Positions 42,763-52,662 of a stretch of 64,000 nt of DNA are shown here, piece by piece. The notes beneath the pieces were generated by a model. It did not search any database and was not told the origin of the DNA. It was given only the letters and a program-made list of their open reading frames with translations. The stretch's first letter is position 1, and every line of letters starts with the position of its first letter. A program made the translations under genes and the position numbers. The stretch is from Bernardetia sp. MNP-M8. GTDB taxonomy: Bacteria > Bacteroidota > Bacteroidia > Cytophagales > Bernardetiaceae. The stretch is taken from assembly GCF_037126285.1 (NCBI RefSeq), contig NZ_CP147012.1, positions 4,114,676 through 4,178,675 of the forward strand, written 5' to 3'.

Positions 42763-43830
42763 ATGAAAATCTTTTCAAAATTATTTTATTTTATTCCATT
42801 CCTCATTTTTGTATTATCTGTCAATGTCATTGTAGATCCTGCATTGTTGTTTAGTACAGGGGAGGTAGAAAAAGAAATTGCACAAGAATTAATAAAGGGA
42901 AATAATATTAGTAGCATTTATAATTATGATGAGCGTAAGGTGCAAATAAATCTCATCAATCAAATGACTAAAACACCTGATGTACTAGCCATAGGTAGTA
43001 GTAGGGTAATGCAAATAAGGAATTATTTTTTTGAAGATTCTTATTTTATAAATAGTGGATTAAGTGGAGCTACGATAGAAGATATTTATGGTGTTATTGC
43101 TCTCTATGAGCAAAATGATAAATTACCTAAGAAAATAATCTTGGGACTAGACCCATGGATATTAAATTCAAATAATGATGAAGTAAGATGGTTGCCTTTG
43201 AAATCTTATTATATAGAATTGTCTCAAAAATTAGAAATAGAAGTTACAACAACTCAAACAACAAAGAATATTTTGAAAGCCTATACTGACAAATTAAAAG
43301 AAGCATTTTCTTTTAATTACTTTCAAGAATCAGTAAAAATGATGTCTCAAAATAAAAATAATTCATATTATGAGGTTTCATTGGATAGTATAAATGAAAT
43401 CGCAGATACAAAACTTGCAGATGGCTCAAGGTTGTATAATGCAAAACAATTTTTTAGAGAAAGTGAAGAAGTAGAAAAAAAAGCTCAATCATTCATACAA
43501 AACGATAAAATACGATTTTTAAATGACTTTGATGAAGTTTCTAATAAAAATCAAGAGTTAGTTTTAAAACTTATTGAATACCTCAAACAAAAAAATATAG
43601 AAGTAACTTTGCTTCTTCATCCTTATCACCCAATTGTTTGGGATTATTTTGTCAAAAACAAAAAATATAAAAATGTAATTGAAGCAGAAAAAGTATTTAT
43701 TACTATCGGAAAAAAGACCAATACAGAATTAGTAGGCAGTTATGACCCAAATCAGATAAATATGAAAACACCAGATTTTTATGATGCTTATCATCTTCGC
43801 CCTACTGCAATGCAAAGGTTATTAGAATAA
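42763..43830 (+). CDS. SGNH-like acyltransfer partner of MBOAT (AlgJ/DltD-like)
   Basis: An N-terminal anchor helix is followed by a periplasmic SGNH-like domain. Block I is in AIGSSRVMQIRNYFF, and the C-terminal D-x-x-H pair is in DAYHLRPTAMQ, giving a Ser-Asp-His site. The ATG at 42763 is preferred; the open frame back to 42652 overlaps the MBOAT gene and has no signal value. Function with the MBOAT protein is inferred from adjacency, as for AlgI/AlgJ, and the protein ends like a complete one. Confidence 0.7.
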   Translation: MKIFSKLFYFIPFLIFVLSVNVIVDPALLFSTGEVEKEIAQELIKGNNISSIYNYDERKVQINLINQMTKTPDVLAIGSSRVMQIRNYFFEDSYFINSGLSGATIEDIYGVIALYEQNDKLPKKIILGLDPWILNSNNDEVRWLPLKSYYIELSQKLEIEVTTTQTTKNILKAYTDKLKEAFSFNYFQESVKMMSQNKNNSYYEVSLDSINEIADTKLADGSRLYNAKQFFRESEEVEKKAQSFIQNDKIRFLNDFDEVSNKNQELVLKLIEYLKQKNIEVTLLLHPYHPIVWDYFVKNKKYKNVIEAEKVFITIGKKTNTELVGSYDPNQINMKTPDFYDAYHLRPTAMQRLLE

Positions 43831-43889
43831 GGTACTAATTTTGCTTACTATAAAAACTCTTTAATTTAAGTTCAATTCAACTTTCAAAA

Positions 43890-45116
43890 ATGGAAAACAA
43901 CCAACTCTACACTACCTATACAGATTCTACCCATACTAAACTACATACAAAAATTCGCACTACTTCGACACCTAGTTTAGAAGAAGGAGAAATATTGGTT
44001 GAAATATGTTATGTACCTATGCACGGTAGTTTTTGGTTGGCTTCTCACCCTAATCTACTACACCCTAGAAAAGAAGAATTTTTAGAAAAAGATTACTTTG
44101 TCTTTGGTAATGGGGGAGTAGGAAAGGTTATAGAGACAAATGGAAAGCAAAGCAAAGTAGAAAAGGGAGATTATGTTGCTATTTTAGGTCATGCTCCTTG
44201 TACTCATTATGATTGTTATTCTTGTACTGTGTTGCATAGATATACAGAATGTGATTATAACGAATCTACAATAATTGGTCATGGAAAGCACTCTAATGAC
44301 GGTACATTTGCTAAATATGCTGTTCTACCTGCTTATTCTTGGGAATTGTGTTATAAACATTATGAAAATCCTTCAGAAGAAGAATTGAAAGCATTTATGT
44401 TTAGTTTTTTGGTAGCAGACGTGAGAAATGCTATGACACGTCATCCTGATACATTGCGTATGCGTAGAATGCTTTTATTTGGTGCTGGTTATTCAGGACA
44501 TTTAGCAGCTTATTTGCATCAACACTCTTGTCCAGAATCAAAGATTGTAGTAATAGATACAAACAAAAAAAGAGCTGCATCTGTTGTTGCTCTGAATCCA
44601 GATGCCATAACAAGTTATGTTATCTCTCCCCAAACGGCAGAATTAATGAATCGTCAAGACTGCTCAAAAGAAGAACCTCTCATACAAAGTGAAATTCAAT
44701 CTATAAGAGAAACTGCTCGTAAACATTTTAAAAATAGAAATGCCAATTTCTTGATGGATTGTACATCTGGAAATTCTACAATGCTTTGGGATAATGCTAA
44801 ACTATTATCTCCCAACACACATTGTATTCCTTTTGGTTTTGGCTCTAAGGATATTGTGATTGATAAATCTCTTATACAAGCTTCAGGATTGAATATACTT
44901 ATGTCAAGAGGTGTAGGAAACTTAAGAAATAGAAGAGAAACTATCGAATTGATAAAAGCAGGGGCTAGTAAATTTATCAATTCTTCTTTAATTGCTCATT
45001 CAAAAGTTTTGGGAGGTTTAGAGGAAGCTGTAAGTTTTGTTGATGCTTATCAAAATCCACCTTTACCTCTAGACCAAATACCTCATGCATATATAGATTT
45101 CAAACTAAATAATTAA
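43890..45116 (+). CDS. Medium-chain zinc dehydrogenase-like protein of the cluster
   Basis: MDR superfamily: GroES-like N-terminal part (EGEILVEICYVPMHGSFWLAS), a four-cysteine structural zinc lobe at about residues 105-125 (CTHYDCYSC and a further CD), and a Rossmann motif GAGYSGH near residue 199. The usual catalytic-zinc cysteine is replaced: the segment reads VPMHGSFW. Length 408 is longer than typical. It may oxidise a sugar or reduce a keto intermediate of the cluster, but the role is open. Confidence 0.65.
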   Translation: MENNQLYTTYTDSTHTKLHTKIRTTSTPSLEEGEILVEICYVPMHGSFWLASHPNLLHPRKEEFLEKDYFVFGNGGVGKVIETNGKQSKVEKGDYVAILGHAPCTHYDCYSCTVLHRYTECDYNESTIIGHGKHSNDGTFAKYAVLPAYSWELCYKHYENPSEEELKAFMFSFLVADVRNAMTRHPDTLRMRRMLLFGAGYSGHLAAYLHQHSCPESKIVVIDTNKKRAASVVALNPDAITSYVISPQTAELMNRQDCSKEEPLIQSEIQSIRETARKHFKNRNANFLMDCTSGNSTMLWDNAKLLSPNTHCIPFGFGSKDIVIDKSLIQASGLNILMSRGVGNLRNRRETIELIKAGASKFINSSLIAHSKVLGGLEEAVSFVDAYQNPPLPLDQIPHAYIDFKLNN

Positions 45117-45120
45117 ATAA

Positions 45121-46965
45121 ATGGCAGTTGATATTTATAAGGAAATACAAAATCCTAAGTTGGTCAAAAAACTCAAAAGAGAATACTGGGAAGGAAACAA
45201 CTATTATGGATTGGGCAATATCTTGAAAAAATATGCAGGTTTGCCTTATTGGATACCTTTAAATTTTAGAATACAACATGGAATAAAATTTTTTAGTGTA
45301 ACTTCAGAAGATAATGTAAAAGAACAGCTTTCTTTTTATCTTCCTAAAGGAGATTCATCTCTATTTTTAATGTATTCTGATAAGGAAAAAGAATTTGTTA
45401 AATCTTATTTGGGAAATAAAGACCAAAATATAAAAAATATAGGTGCGCCTATAATTTATTTAGACCCATTTTTAGAGAAGGTAAAAAAAGAAAATCCTAT
45501 CATTGAAAAAAAGGGAACTGTTGCATTTCCTTCAAAAGGCACTCATTTTTCTAATGTAGTTACAGATTATACAGCATATGCAGACATGCTAGATAATCTT
45601 CCAGAAAAGTATAAACCAATAAAAGTATGTATGTATTATCTAGATATAGAAAGAGGAAAAGATAAGCCATTTAGAGAAAAGGGTTTTGAAGTAGTTCAGA
45701 ATGGTAAATTGCTCTCACAAGACTTTTTGCAAAATTTTTATTTGAATACACTATCTTGTGAATATGCTACTTCGAACGATTTATTATCTTCTCCTGTGTA
45801 TTATTCTATTTATTTTGGATTAAAATTTTTTGAGTTTGGCCCTAATGTTAAATATGAAAATTTGGAAGAGGATTGGCACAGTGCCTATGCAAAAGAACGA
45901 GAAGAATCTAAAAAATTAGCTCCTTATAGGTTTCCGATAGAAGATGTTGAGAATATTGATAGACAGCGACAAATAGCCAATAAAGAGTTGGGAGTAAAGC
46001 ATAAAATGTCTAAATCAGAGCTACGTAAATTTATACTTTCTCAATTAGATTATCAATTTATAAGAAAAATATTTAAACCAAATAATAAACAGAAGACAGG
46101 CATGATAAAAAGAATAATAAAGTTATTTCTACCACCCATTTTTATCAAAGTCTATAGAAAATTTCTTCCACCTACTTCCAATCCTATTAAAATAAAAGAA
46201 AATATTGATAATAAAGCTATTGTTGGATGGTCAGGTAAGTATAATTCTTGGAAAGAAGCTCAAAGTGAATGTAGTGGATACGACAACTCAATTATAATAG
46301 ATAAGGTTCTTAAATCTACTTTGTTAGTCAAAAATGGAATGGCTGCTTATGAGCGAGATTCTGTAACATTCGATAAAATTGAGTATAACTGGTCTTTAAT
46401 TACAACATTACTTTATATAGCTGCAAGTAATCAAAATGAGTTATCTTTGATAGATTTTGGAGGAGCATTAGGTAGTTCCTATTTTCAAAATAGAAGATTT
46501 CTTGATATTTTGAAACTAGAGTGGAACATAGTAGAACAAAGCCACTTTGTAGAAAAAGGTAGAGAATATATCACTGATGATACTTTGTCATTTTTTTATT
46601 CTATAGAAGAATGCTTAGATAAAAAAAAACCTTCTGTTTTGATAGTATCTAGTGTAATACAATATTTAGAAAATCCGTATCTATGGATAGACAAAATTTT
46701 ATCTTATAATTTTGAGTACATAATTTTTGATAGAACAGCTTTTGTAGCAGATACTTCTGAAAGGTTAACTGTTCAGCAAGTACATGAACCGATTTATGAA
46801 GCATCTTATCCAACATGGTTTTTTAATGAAGAAAAATTTTTACAACAATTTTCTGAAAAATATGAATTAGTAACTAGTTACAAACAATTAATAGAAGGAA
46901 CTATTAATTTTGAAGATAATAAAAAAGGATATTGGAATGGGTTCTGGTTTAAAAAAATAAAATAA
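45121..46965 (+). CDS. Fusion of an unrecognised N-terminal domain with a TIGR04325-type methyltransferase
   Basis: About 610 residues. The C-terminal half (from about residue 365, VGWSGKYNSWKEAQSECSGYD) matches the TIGR04325 putative methyltransferases, with the SAM strand SLIDFGGALGSSYFQN and FDRTAFV. The N-terminal ~330 residues, ending in a charged stretch around RKIFKPNNKQKTG, contain AFPSKGTHFSN and LKFFEFGPN; the layout suggests a GT-B-like glycosyltransferase but I cannot place it in a family. A fused transferase plus methyltransferase would suit chain modification or termination. No membrane segment. It starts four bases after the dehydrogenase gene. Confidence 0.6.
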   Translation: MAVDIYKEIQNPKLVKKLKREYWEGNNYYGLGNILKKYAGLPYWIPLNFRIQHGIKFFSVTSEDNVKEQLSFYLPKGDSSLFLMYSDKEKEFVKSYLGNKDQNIKNIGAPIIYLDPFLEKVKKENPIIEKKGTVAFPSKGTHFSNVVTDYTAYADMLDNLPEKYKPIKVCMYYLDIERGKDKPFREKGFEVVQNGKLLSQDFLQNFYLNTLSCEYATSNDLLSSPVYYSIYFGLKFFEFGPNVKYENLEEDWHSAYAKEREESKKLAPYRFPIEDVENIDRQRQIANKELGVKHKMSKSELRKFILSQLDYQFIRKIFKPNNKQKTGMIKRIIKLFLPPIFIKVYRKFLPPTSNPIKIKENIDNKAIVGWSGKYNSWKEAQSECSGYDNSIIIDKVLKSTLLVKNGMAAYERDSVTFDKIEYNWSLITTLLYIAASNQNELSLIDFGGALGSSYFQNRRFLDILKLEWNIVEQSHFVEKGREYITDDTLSFFYSIEECLDKKKPSVLIVSSVIQYLENPYLWIDKILSYNFEYIIFDRTAFVADTSERLTVQQVHEPIYEASYPTWFFNEEKFLQQFSEKYELVTSYKQLIEGTINFEDNKKGYWNGFWFKKIK

Positions 46966-46969
46966 ATAT

Positions 46970-47995
46970 ATGTATTATTTTACTCTTTATTTTGATAAAA
47001 ATTATTTATCTCGTGCGCTTGCTCTTATTCATTCATTAAAAAAACAAAAAGTAGAGTTCAAACTATTTGTACTTGCTTTAGATGATTTTGTTTTTGATTT
47101 CTTTTGTCAGAATTATACTGATTGTGTAGTTCCTATCAAATTAAGTGAATTAGAAGAGCATGATAAAAAACTCTTTGATATAAAAGAGACAAGAAGTAAA
47201 GTAGAGTATTATTTTACGATGACCCCTTGCATAACTCGTTATGTATTAGATAAGTTTGAGTTTGTGGATATGATTACTTACTTAGATGCTGATATTTATT
47301 TCTATGAAAGTCCTGCTGAAATTTTCAAAGAAATGAAAGATAATTCTATAGTTGTTGTTTCACATCATTTTTCTGAAAAAAACAAATGGTTGGAAGTCCA
47401 CGGAAAATACAATGTAGTATTCAATACATTTAAAAGAGATGAAGAAGGTTTAAAAGTTCTAGACTGGTGGAGAGAGAAATGTATAGAATGGTGTTACGAT
47501 AAAGTAGATGAAGAAAAAAGCCGTTTTGCTGACCAAAGATATCTAGATTATTTTTCTACTCTATCAGATAAAGTATATATTTGTGAAAATAAAGGCGTGA
47601 ATTTGGCAGGATTCAACGTAGATAATAGTGAAATTACTACAAAAAAAGGAAAGTTTTATGTAGATGGAAACCCTCTTGTTTTTTATCATTTTCATAGATT
47701 GAGAGCTTTAAATAAGTATTTGTATATGCCTTATGAAAAAGGAAAGTGGGGGCAAATGTATCTCAAAAAACCTTTGACTACTATTTATATTAAATATATA
47801 AAAGTTTTAAAGAAATATGAATCTAAGTATGCAATTGAATATCAAAATAGCTCAAGATATAAAGGAGAATTTCCTATTAAACAAACTATAATTACAGACT
47901 ATCCTTTGTTTGTTTCTAAGATAATGAGTAGAGTGTTGCATCTTGAAAAACAATATGCTTTTTATGGTAGAGTTTATAATTTTTTATTTAGATAG
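46970..47995 (+). CDS. Glycosyltransferase, GT8-like
   Basis: A GT-A-type transferase with the D-x-D in TYLDADIYFYE at residues 104-112, in the arrangement of GT8-like family members, and the later FNTFKRDEEG and ADQRYLDYFS. A YHFHRLRALNK segment near the end carries a candidate second metal or acceptor contact. 341 residues, soluble. Starts four bases after the fusion gene. Confidence 0.7.
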   Translation: MYYFTLYFDKNYLSRALALIHSLKKQKVEFKLFVLALDDFVFDFFCQNYTDCVVPIKLSELEEHDKKLFDIKETRSKVEYYFTMTPCITRYVLDKFEFVDMITYLDADIYFYESPAEIFKEMKDNSIVVVSHHFSEKNKWLEVHGKYNVVFNTFKRDEEGLKVLDWWREKCIEWCYDKVDEEKSRFADQRYLDYFSTLSDKVYICENKGVNLAGFNVDNSEITTKKGKFYVDGNPLVFYHFHRLRALNKYLYMPYEKGKWGQMYLKKPLTTIYIKYIKVLKKYESKYAIEYQNSSRYKGEFPIKQTIITDYPLFVSKIMSRVLHLEKQYAFYGRVYNFLFR

Positions 47996-48036
47996 AAACA
48001 TTTTTCATAAAACGTACTACATAATTTAGAACTCTA

Positions 48037-48414
48037 ATGGCTAAAATAATTGATCTTAAAACCTATACAGACAAAAGAGGTAACTTAACAGTAATAGAAA
48101 AAGTAATACCTTTTGATATAAAAAGAATTTTTTATATTTATGGAGTAGATGACTCTGTAAGAGGAGGACATAGACATCATAAGACTATACAAGCTGCTAT
48201 ATGTTTGGTGGGTAGCTGTGTGATTTGGAATGATGATGGCGAAAATCAAGAGACATTTGAGTTAGACTCTCCTCACAAATGTTTGCTTTTAGATCCTAAA
48301 GACTGGCATAAAATGTATAAGTTTACACCAGATGCCATATTAATGGTATTAGCCTCTGAGCAGTATGATGCTGATGATTATATATTTGAAGCCTATACCG
48401 ATAAACAGACATAA
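48037..48414 (+). CDS. WxcM-like cupin, FdtA/QdtA-type dTDP-sugar 3,4-ketoisomerase
   Basis: A small cupin of 125 residues. The metal or catalytic cluster HRHH is at residues 45-48 within SVRGGHRHH, and IYGVDDSVRGGH is the family signature. FdtA/QdtA convert a dTDP-4-keto-6-deoxyglucose to the 3-keto form, needed before 3-amination. The aminotransferase gene follows. It fits an Fuc3N- or Qui3N-type sugar; FdtA and QdtA differ in product stereochemistry and cannot be told apart here. Confidence 0.8.
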   Translation: MAKIIDLKTYTDKRGNLTVIEKVIPFDIKRIFYIYGVDDSVRGGHRHHKTIQAAICLVGSCVIWNDDGENQETFELDSPHKCLLLDPKDWHKMYKFTPDAILMVLASEQYDADDYIFEAYTDKQT

Positions 48415-48500
48415 ACCTTTATTACACTCTTTTGTTGGTGTATAACCAAACTAGCTAATAACACAGAATAACTTTTTCCAAAATAATTAATTATTTTTTT

Positions 48501-49607
48501 ATGATTGCCTACGAAAATTTAAGTCAATTAAACAAATCATTTTTTGATAAATACAAGCAAAAATTTGGTGAAGTAGTAGAAAAAGGATGGTTTGTTTTAG
48601 GTAATGAGGTAAAAGAATTTGAAAAGGAATTTGCTCATTATTCTCAATCTGAATATTGTATTGGAGTTGCCAATGGTTTAGATGCACTTACATTATCGCT
48701 TTCTGCAATAGCTGAAAAATATCAGTTTGCAAAAGACAAAGAAGATATAGAAATAATTGTTCCTTCAAATACTTATATTGCTACTATTCTTTCTATTTTA
48801 CACAATGGTTTTACACCTGTTTTGGTTGAACCTAATTTAGAAACCTATAATATAGATCCTCATAAAATAGAAGAAGCTATTACTTCAAGGACAAAAGGTA
48901 TTATGGTGGTTCATTTGTATGGAAAGGTATGTCAAATGGATAAAATAGAAGAAATTGCAAAAAAAAATGAGCTTTTCATTATAGAAGATGCTGCTCAAGC
49001 ACATGGAGCAAAATTTAAAGATAAAAAAGCAGGAAGTTTTGGTATAGCTAATGGTTTTAGTTTTTATCCTACCAAGAATTTGGGTGCTTTGGGAGATGCA
49101 GGAGGGGTTACTACCAATGATGAGAGTCTCAATACTATAATTCGGTCACTACGTAATTATGGTTCAGATATAAAATATCATAATGAAAGAGTAGGACAGA
49201 ATTCTCGTTTAGATGAGTTACAGGCTGCTTTTCTGCGTATCAAATTACAAGAATTAGATAAAATAAATAATCATAAAAGAAAATTAGCTCAAATTTATTT
49301 AGAGAATTTGAAATCAGATTTTATACTTCCTCAAGTAGACAAAAATTTTTATGATGTATATCATATTTTTGCTGTTCGACATCAACATAGAGATAAACTC
49401 AAAGAGTTTTTATTAAAAAATAATGTAGGTACAGAAATTCATTATCCAATTCCTCCAATAGAGCAAAAAGCTTTAACAAATGTGGTAGCAAAAGCTGAAT
49501 TTTCTATTGCAAAACTTATTCACTCAACAATTATTAGTCTTCCTATTTCTTATTTTCATACGGAAGATGATATATATCAAGTAATTGAAGTAATGAATAA
49601 ATTTTAA
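48501..49607 (+). CDS. DegT/DnrJ/EryC1 aminotransferase, FdtB/QdtB-like (copy 1)
   Basis: PLP-dependent transamination of a 3-keto-dTDP-sugar. The PLP lysine is Lys192 in [13 protein letters not shown], and the PLP aspartate is in [27 protein letters not shown] is typical. It lies after the FdtA-like gene, giving the FdtA-FdtB order. A second, closely similar copy is at 54502; of the first 170 aligned residues I count about 115 identical by eye. Confidence 0.82.
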   Translation: MIAYENLSQLNKSFFDKYKQKFGEVVEKGWFVLGNEVKEFEKEFAHYSQSEYCIGVANGLDALTLSLSAIAEKYQFAKDKEDIEIIVPSNTYIATILSILHNGFTPVLVEPNLETYNIDPHKIEEAITSRTKGIMVVHLYGKVCQMDKIEEIAKKNELFIIEDAAQAHGAKFKDKKAGSFGIANGFSFYPTKNLGALGDAGGVTTNDESLNTIIRSLRNYGSDIKYHNERVGQNSRLDELQAAFLRIKLQELDKINNHKRKLAQIYLENLKSDFILPQVDKNFYDVYHIFAVRHQHRDKLKEFLLKNNVGTEIHYPIPPIEQKALTNVVAKAEFSIAKLIHSTIISLPISYFHTEDDIYQVIEVMNKF

Positions 49608-49645
49608 ATTCATAAAGTAAACTTATTTTTTGCTAGATAATATCT

Positions 49646-50491
49646 ATGGTAAATCTCCCCAAAATATCCATTATTACACCCTCTTATAATCAAGATCATT
49701 GCATTGAAGAATGTATTTTGTCTGTTATAAATCAAGATTATTCAAATATAGAATTTATTATTATTGATGGGAAAAGCACAGATAATTCGGTAGAGATTAT
49801 AAAAAAATATGCTGATCAAATAACATATTGGGTAAGTGAATCAGATAAGGGTATTTATGATGCCATGAACAAAGGCATTGAAAAAGCAACTGGAGATTGG
49901 TTATATTTCTTAGGTACAGATGATAAATTACAAAAAGGTGTTATATCACAAATATTTTGTTATGAAAATTTAGAAGAATGCAATTTTTTGTATGGTGAAG
50001 TAGAATCAAAAAATACTACATTTGTTCATCGTGGTACTGTTGATTATGCCAATCTATTTGAAAGAAATTTGTGCCATCAAGTAATATTTTATCATAAAAA
50101 TTTATTCGAAAATCTAGGTAATTATAATAAAAAGTACAAATTATATGCAGATTGGGATTTTAATATTAGATGTTTTACATACAAACATATAAAACCGAAA
50201 TATGTCGACAAAATAGTTTGTACCTATTCAGGGGAAGGTATTTCTTCTCATACTATTGATGAAGTATTTAAGAAAGAAAAACTTCCTAAGTATATTAATA
50301 AGTTTCTTGTAAAAGTCTCAACACCAGATGTAGAAAAATATAAATATCATATACTTGATGCTATTAGACAAAAAGGCTTTCCTTACAATATAAAAACTAT
50401 TATATTATACTTGTATAGAAAACCTAATTTATTAGCCTTAAAAAGTTTATATTACCTTTTACTAGAAAAATTTGAATCCTCATCTCAATAA
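49646..50491 (+). CDS. GT2 family glycosyltransferase
   Basis: A classic GT-A transferase: SIITPSYNQDHCIEECI at the start, EFIIIDGKSTDNSVEII and a TDD acidic motif (YFLGTDD) at about residue 90-92. 281 residues, no transmembrane segment. Adds one sugar of the repeat; donor unknown. Confidence 0.85.
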   Translation: MVNLPKISIITPSYNQDHCIEECILSVINQDYSNIEFIIIDGKSTDNSVEIIKKYADQITYWVSESDKGIYDAMNKGIEKATGDWLYFLGTDDKLQKGVISQIFCYENLEECNFLYGEVESKNTTFVHRGTVDYANLFERNLCHQVIFYHKNLFENLGNYNKKYKLYADWDFNIRCFTYKHIKPKYVDKIVCTYSGEGISSHTIDEVFKKEKLPKYINKFLVKVSTPDVEKYKYHILDAIRQKGFPYNIKTIILYLYRKPNLLALKSLYYLLLEKFESSSQ

Positions 50492-50563
50492 AATAGCAAA
50501 CTAATCTATTTGATTTAACGCTTTGAAAAACGTAGTTTTTTATAATTGCAAAAATATTATTAT

Positions 50564-51703
50564 ATGTCTAATATTGCTATCCTATCTCCAAACAAAACAG
50601 CTATTAGTGAAACATTCATTAAGAACCATAAAGAAAACTTAAAAGGAAATATCTCTTATTTTTATGGAGGAGCGATTCCTAATTTTATAGATGATGAATA
50701 TGCTATAATAAATTTTGCAACAAAACCATCATTTACTGACAGGTTAAAAAGAGTATTACCTGCTTTTATATACGATAGAGTTCCAAAAAGAGAATATGAC
50801 CCAAAAGAATTTTTTGCTAATGCTTTAAAAGAAAAAAAAATAGAAGTAGTCTTGGCTGAATTTGGAACAACAGCAGCAGAAATATATCCTATTTGTAGGC
50901 AACTTGATATTCCTTTAGTAATTTTTTTCTTCGGTTTTGATATTTTTAGATATAAAGAACAAGAATACCATAAGCAAAATTATGAAAATATGCTTCAATA
51001 TGCTTCTTCATCTTTAGTGGTTTCTAAAAGCATGATTCCTGTTCTTAAAAAGTTTGGTGCAGATGAGAATAAAATAATTTATAATCCAGCTTCTGCACAC
51101 GAAGATTTTTTTAAACTCAAACCCACTTTTGAGCAAAATAATTTTATTTCTATTACTCGTTTTGTAGATAAAAAAGCACCTTACTATACTATTTTAGCAT
51201 TTGCAGAAGTTTTAAAACAAATGCCAAATACTAAACTAAATATTATAGGAGATGGTCTTTTAAAAGAAACCTGTGAAAATCTAGTCAATTATTTAGAGAT
51301 ACAAGACAAAGTAATTTTTCATGGTGCAGTTGAAAAAGACACGTACATGAATCTCATGGAAAATTCAATCGCTTATGTTCAGCATTCTATTCAAGCTCTT
51401 TCAGGAGATAGTGAAGGAACTCCTGTTGCTATTATGGAAGCTCAATCGGCTGGTTTGCCTGTTATTTCTACTTATCATTCAGGGATTCCTGAAATTGTAA
51501 TCCATGAAAAAACAGGGTTTCTTACAGAAGAACATAATGTAAAACAGATGGCTAATTACCTTTTAGAAATTCTGAAAGATAAAGAAAAAGCAAAAAAAAT
51601 GGGACAAGCAGGGAGAACTAGAATAAAAGATAACTTCTCAAATGAGAAACATATAGATATATTACAGACTGCTTTAGAGCAAGCCATCAAACAGAAAAAT
51701 TAA
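50564..51703 (+). CDS. GT4 family glycosyltransferase
   Basis: A GT-B transferase of 379 residues from ATG 50564 (a TTG at 50546 would add six). The donor-binding region GTPVAIMEAQSAGLPVISTYHSGIPEIV is textbook GT4, with SITRFVDKKAP and LNIIGDGLLKETCE before it. It starts with a short MSNIAILSPNKTAISETF. Role: transfers a sugar from NDP-sugar to the lipid-linked chain. Eight bases precede the next gene. Confidence 0.85.
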   Translation: MSNIAILSPNKTAISETFIKNHKENLKGNISYFYGGAIPNFIDDEYAIINFATKPSFTDRLKRVLPAFIYDRVPKREYDPKEFFANALKEKKIEVVLAEFGTTAAEIYPICRQLDIPLVIFFFGFDIFRYKEQEYHKQNYENMLQYASSSLVVSKSMIPVLKKFGADENKIIYNPASAHEDFFKLKPTFEQNNFISITRFVDKKAPYYTILAFAEVLKQMPNTKLNIIGDGLLKETCENLVNYLEIQDKVIFHGAVEKDTYMNLMENSIAYVQHSIQALSGDSEGTPVAIMEAQSAGLPVISTYHSGIPEIVIHEKTGFLTEEHNVKQMANYLLEILKDKEKAKKMGQAGRTRIKDNFSNEKHIDILQTALEQAIKQKN

Positions 51704-51710
51704 AAAATTC

Positions 51711-52580
51711 ATGAGCAAGAAAAAAATTCTTATCATAGGCTACGGATTTGTAGGACAAAATATATACAAAAAATTAGATAAAAATCTATTTGATGTTACT
51801 GTTTTGTCACCTCATATTGAAGACAAACCTGAAATAGGATTTGTTAGAGCTAAGTTACAAGACCTTTCTAGCATAAAAGATTTAGATTTAGAAAATATTA
51901 TTATCGTTCATACTGCTCATGTAGGTTATCCATTACACGACCAAGATACTCTTTATAGAGAGGTAGAAGAAAATCTAAGTCCTTTTCTTTTATTACTTGA
52001 TTTGGCAAAAGATAAGAAAAATTGTAGAATTATTTATATTTCTTCTGGAGGAGCAATTTATGGTAAACCTCAGCAATTACCTGTTACAGAAAATCATCCT
52101 CTACAACCTATTTCTTTTTATGGATTATGTAAAAAATATATGGAAGAAGCTCTACATTTATATTCTATTCAGTATAACATAGAGTATGATATTGTTCGTC
52201 CATCTAATATTTATGATTTTAATTGGAAAACAGGTAAAAAACAAGGCTTAATTAGTGCATTGGTAAAATCAATCGAAGAAAAAGAAGCATTTTATTTGTG
52301 GGGAGATGGAAGTGCTAAAAAAGATTATATTCATGTAGAGTGTTTTTCTGAAGCTATAATGCAAATTGCTACTACTCAAGCTAGTAATTCAGTATTCAAT
52401 GTAAGTGCTAATAAAAGCTATAGCACAAAAGAAATTATAAGTATTGTAGAAAAAAAATATGGACAGAAAATAAATATAATACAGAAAGAAGTAAAAAATC
52501 AAGATATTTCTGAGATACGACTAGACAACACAAAAATTAAAAATCATATACAATATAATCTAAGAACAGATATTTTTTAA
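51711..52580 (+). CDS. NAD-dependent epimerase/dehydratase
   Basis: An SDR protein with the Rossmann glycine motif GYGFVGQ near residue 11, a second signature SSGGAIYGKPQQLPV, and the catalytic Y-x-x-x-K in YGLCKK around residue 140. 289 residues, shorter than most dTDP-sugar epimerases. Could be a nucleotide-sugar epimerase, dehydratase or reductase. Not assignable further. Confidence 0.75.
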   Translation: MSKKKILIIGYGFVGQNIYKKLDKNLFDVTVLSPHIEDKPEIGFVRAKLQDLSSIKDLDLENIIIVHTAHVGYPLHDQDTLYREVEENLSPFLLLLDLAKDKKNCRIIYISSGGAIYGKPQQLPVTENHPLQPISFYGLCKKYMEEALHLYSIQYNIEYDIVRPSNIYDFNWKTGKKQGLISALVKSIEEKEAFYLWGDGSAKKDYIHVECFSEAIMQIATTQASNSVFNVSANKSYSTKEIISIVEKKYGQKINIIQKEVKNQDISEIRLDNTKIKNHIQYNLRTDIF

Positions 52581-52620
52581 TTGTGTAGATAATTATAGTT
52601 CCTTTTCCAAAATACTATAC

Positions 52621-52628
52621 TATATTTG
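52621..52628 (+). promoter_or_regulatory. Internal -7 promoter-like box in the glycan cluster
   Basis: TATATTTG lies 35 bases before the methyltransferase ATG at 52663, in an 82-base gap. It may start a secondary transcript. Confidence 0.35.
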
Positions 52629-52662
52629 AAACTTAATAATCAAACATATTAGCTACAAAAAA

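Noticed and set aside
48431-48455. GTTGGTG/ACCAAAC hairpin as a further copy of the mvaD leader palindrome
   Set aside because: Only a few bases pair and the arms are mismatched; resemblance is weak.
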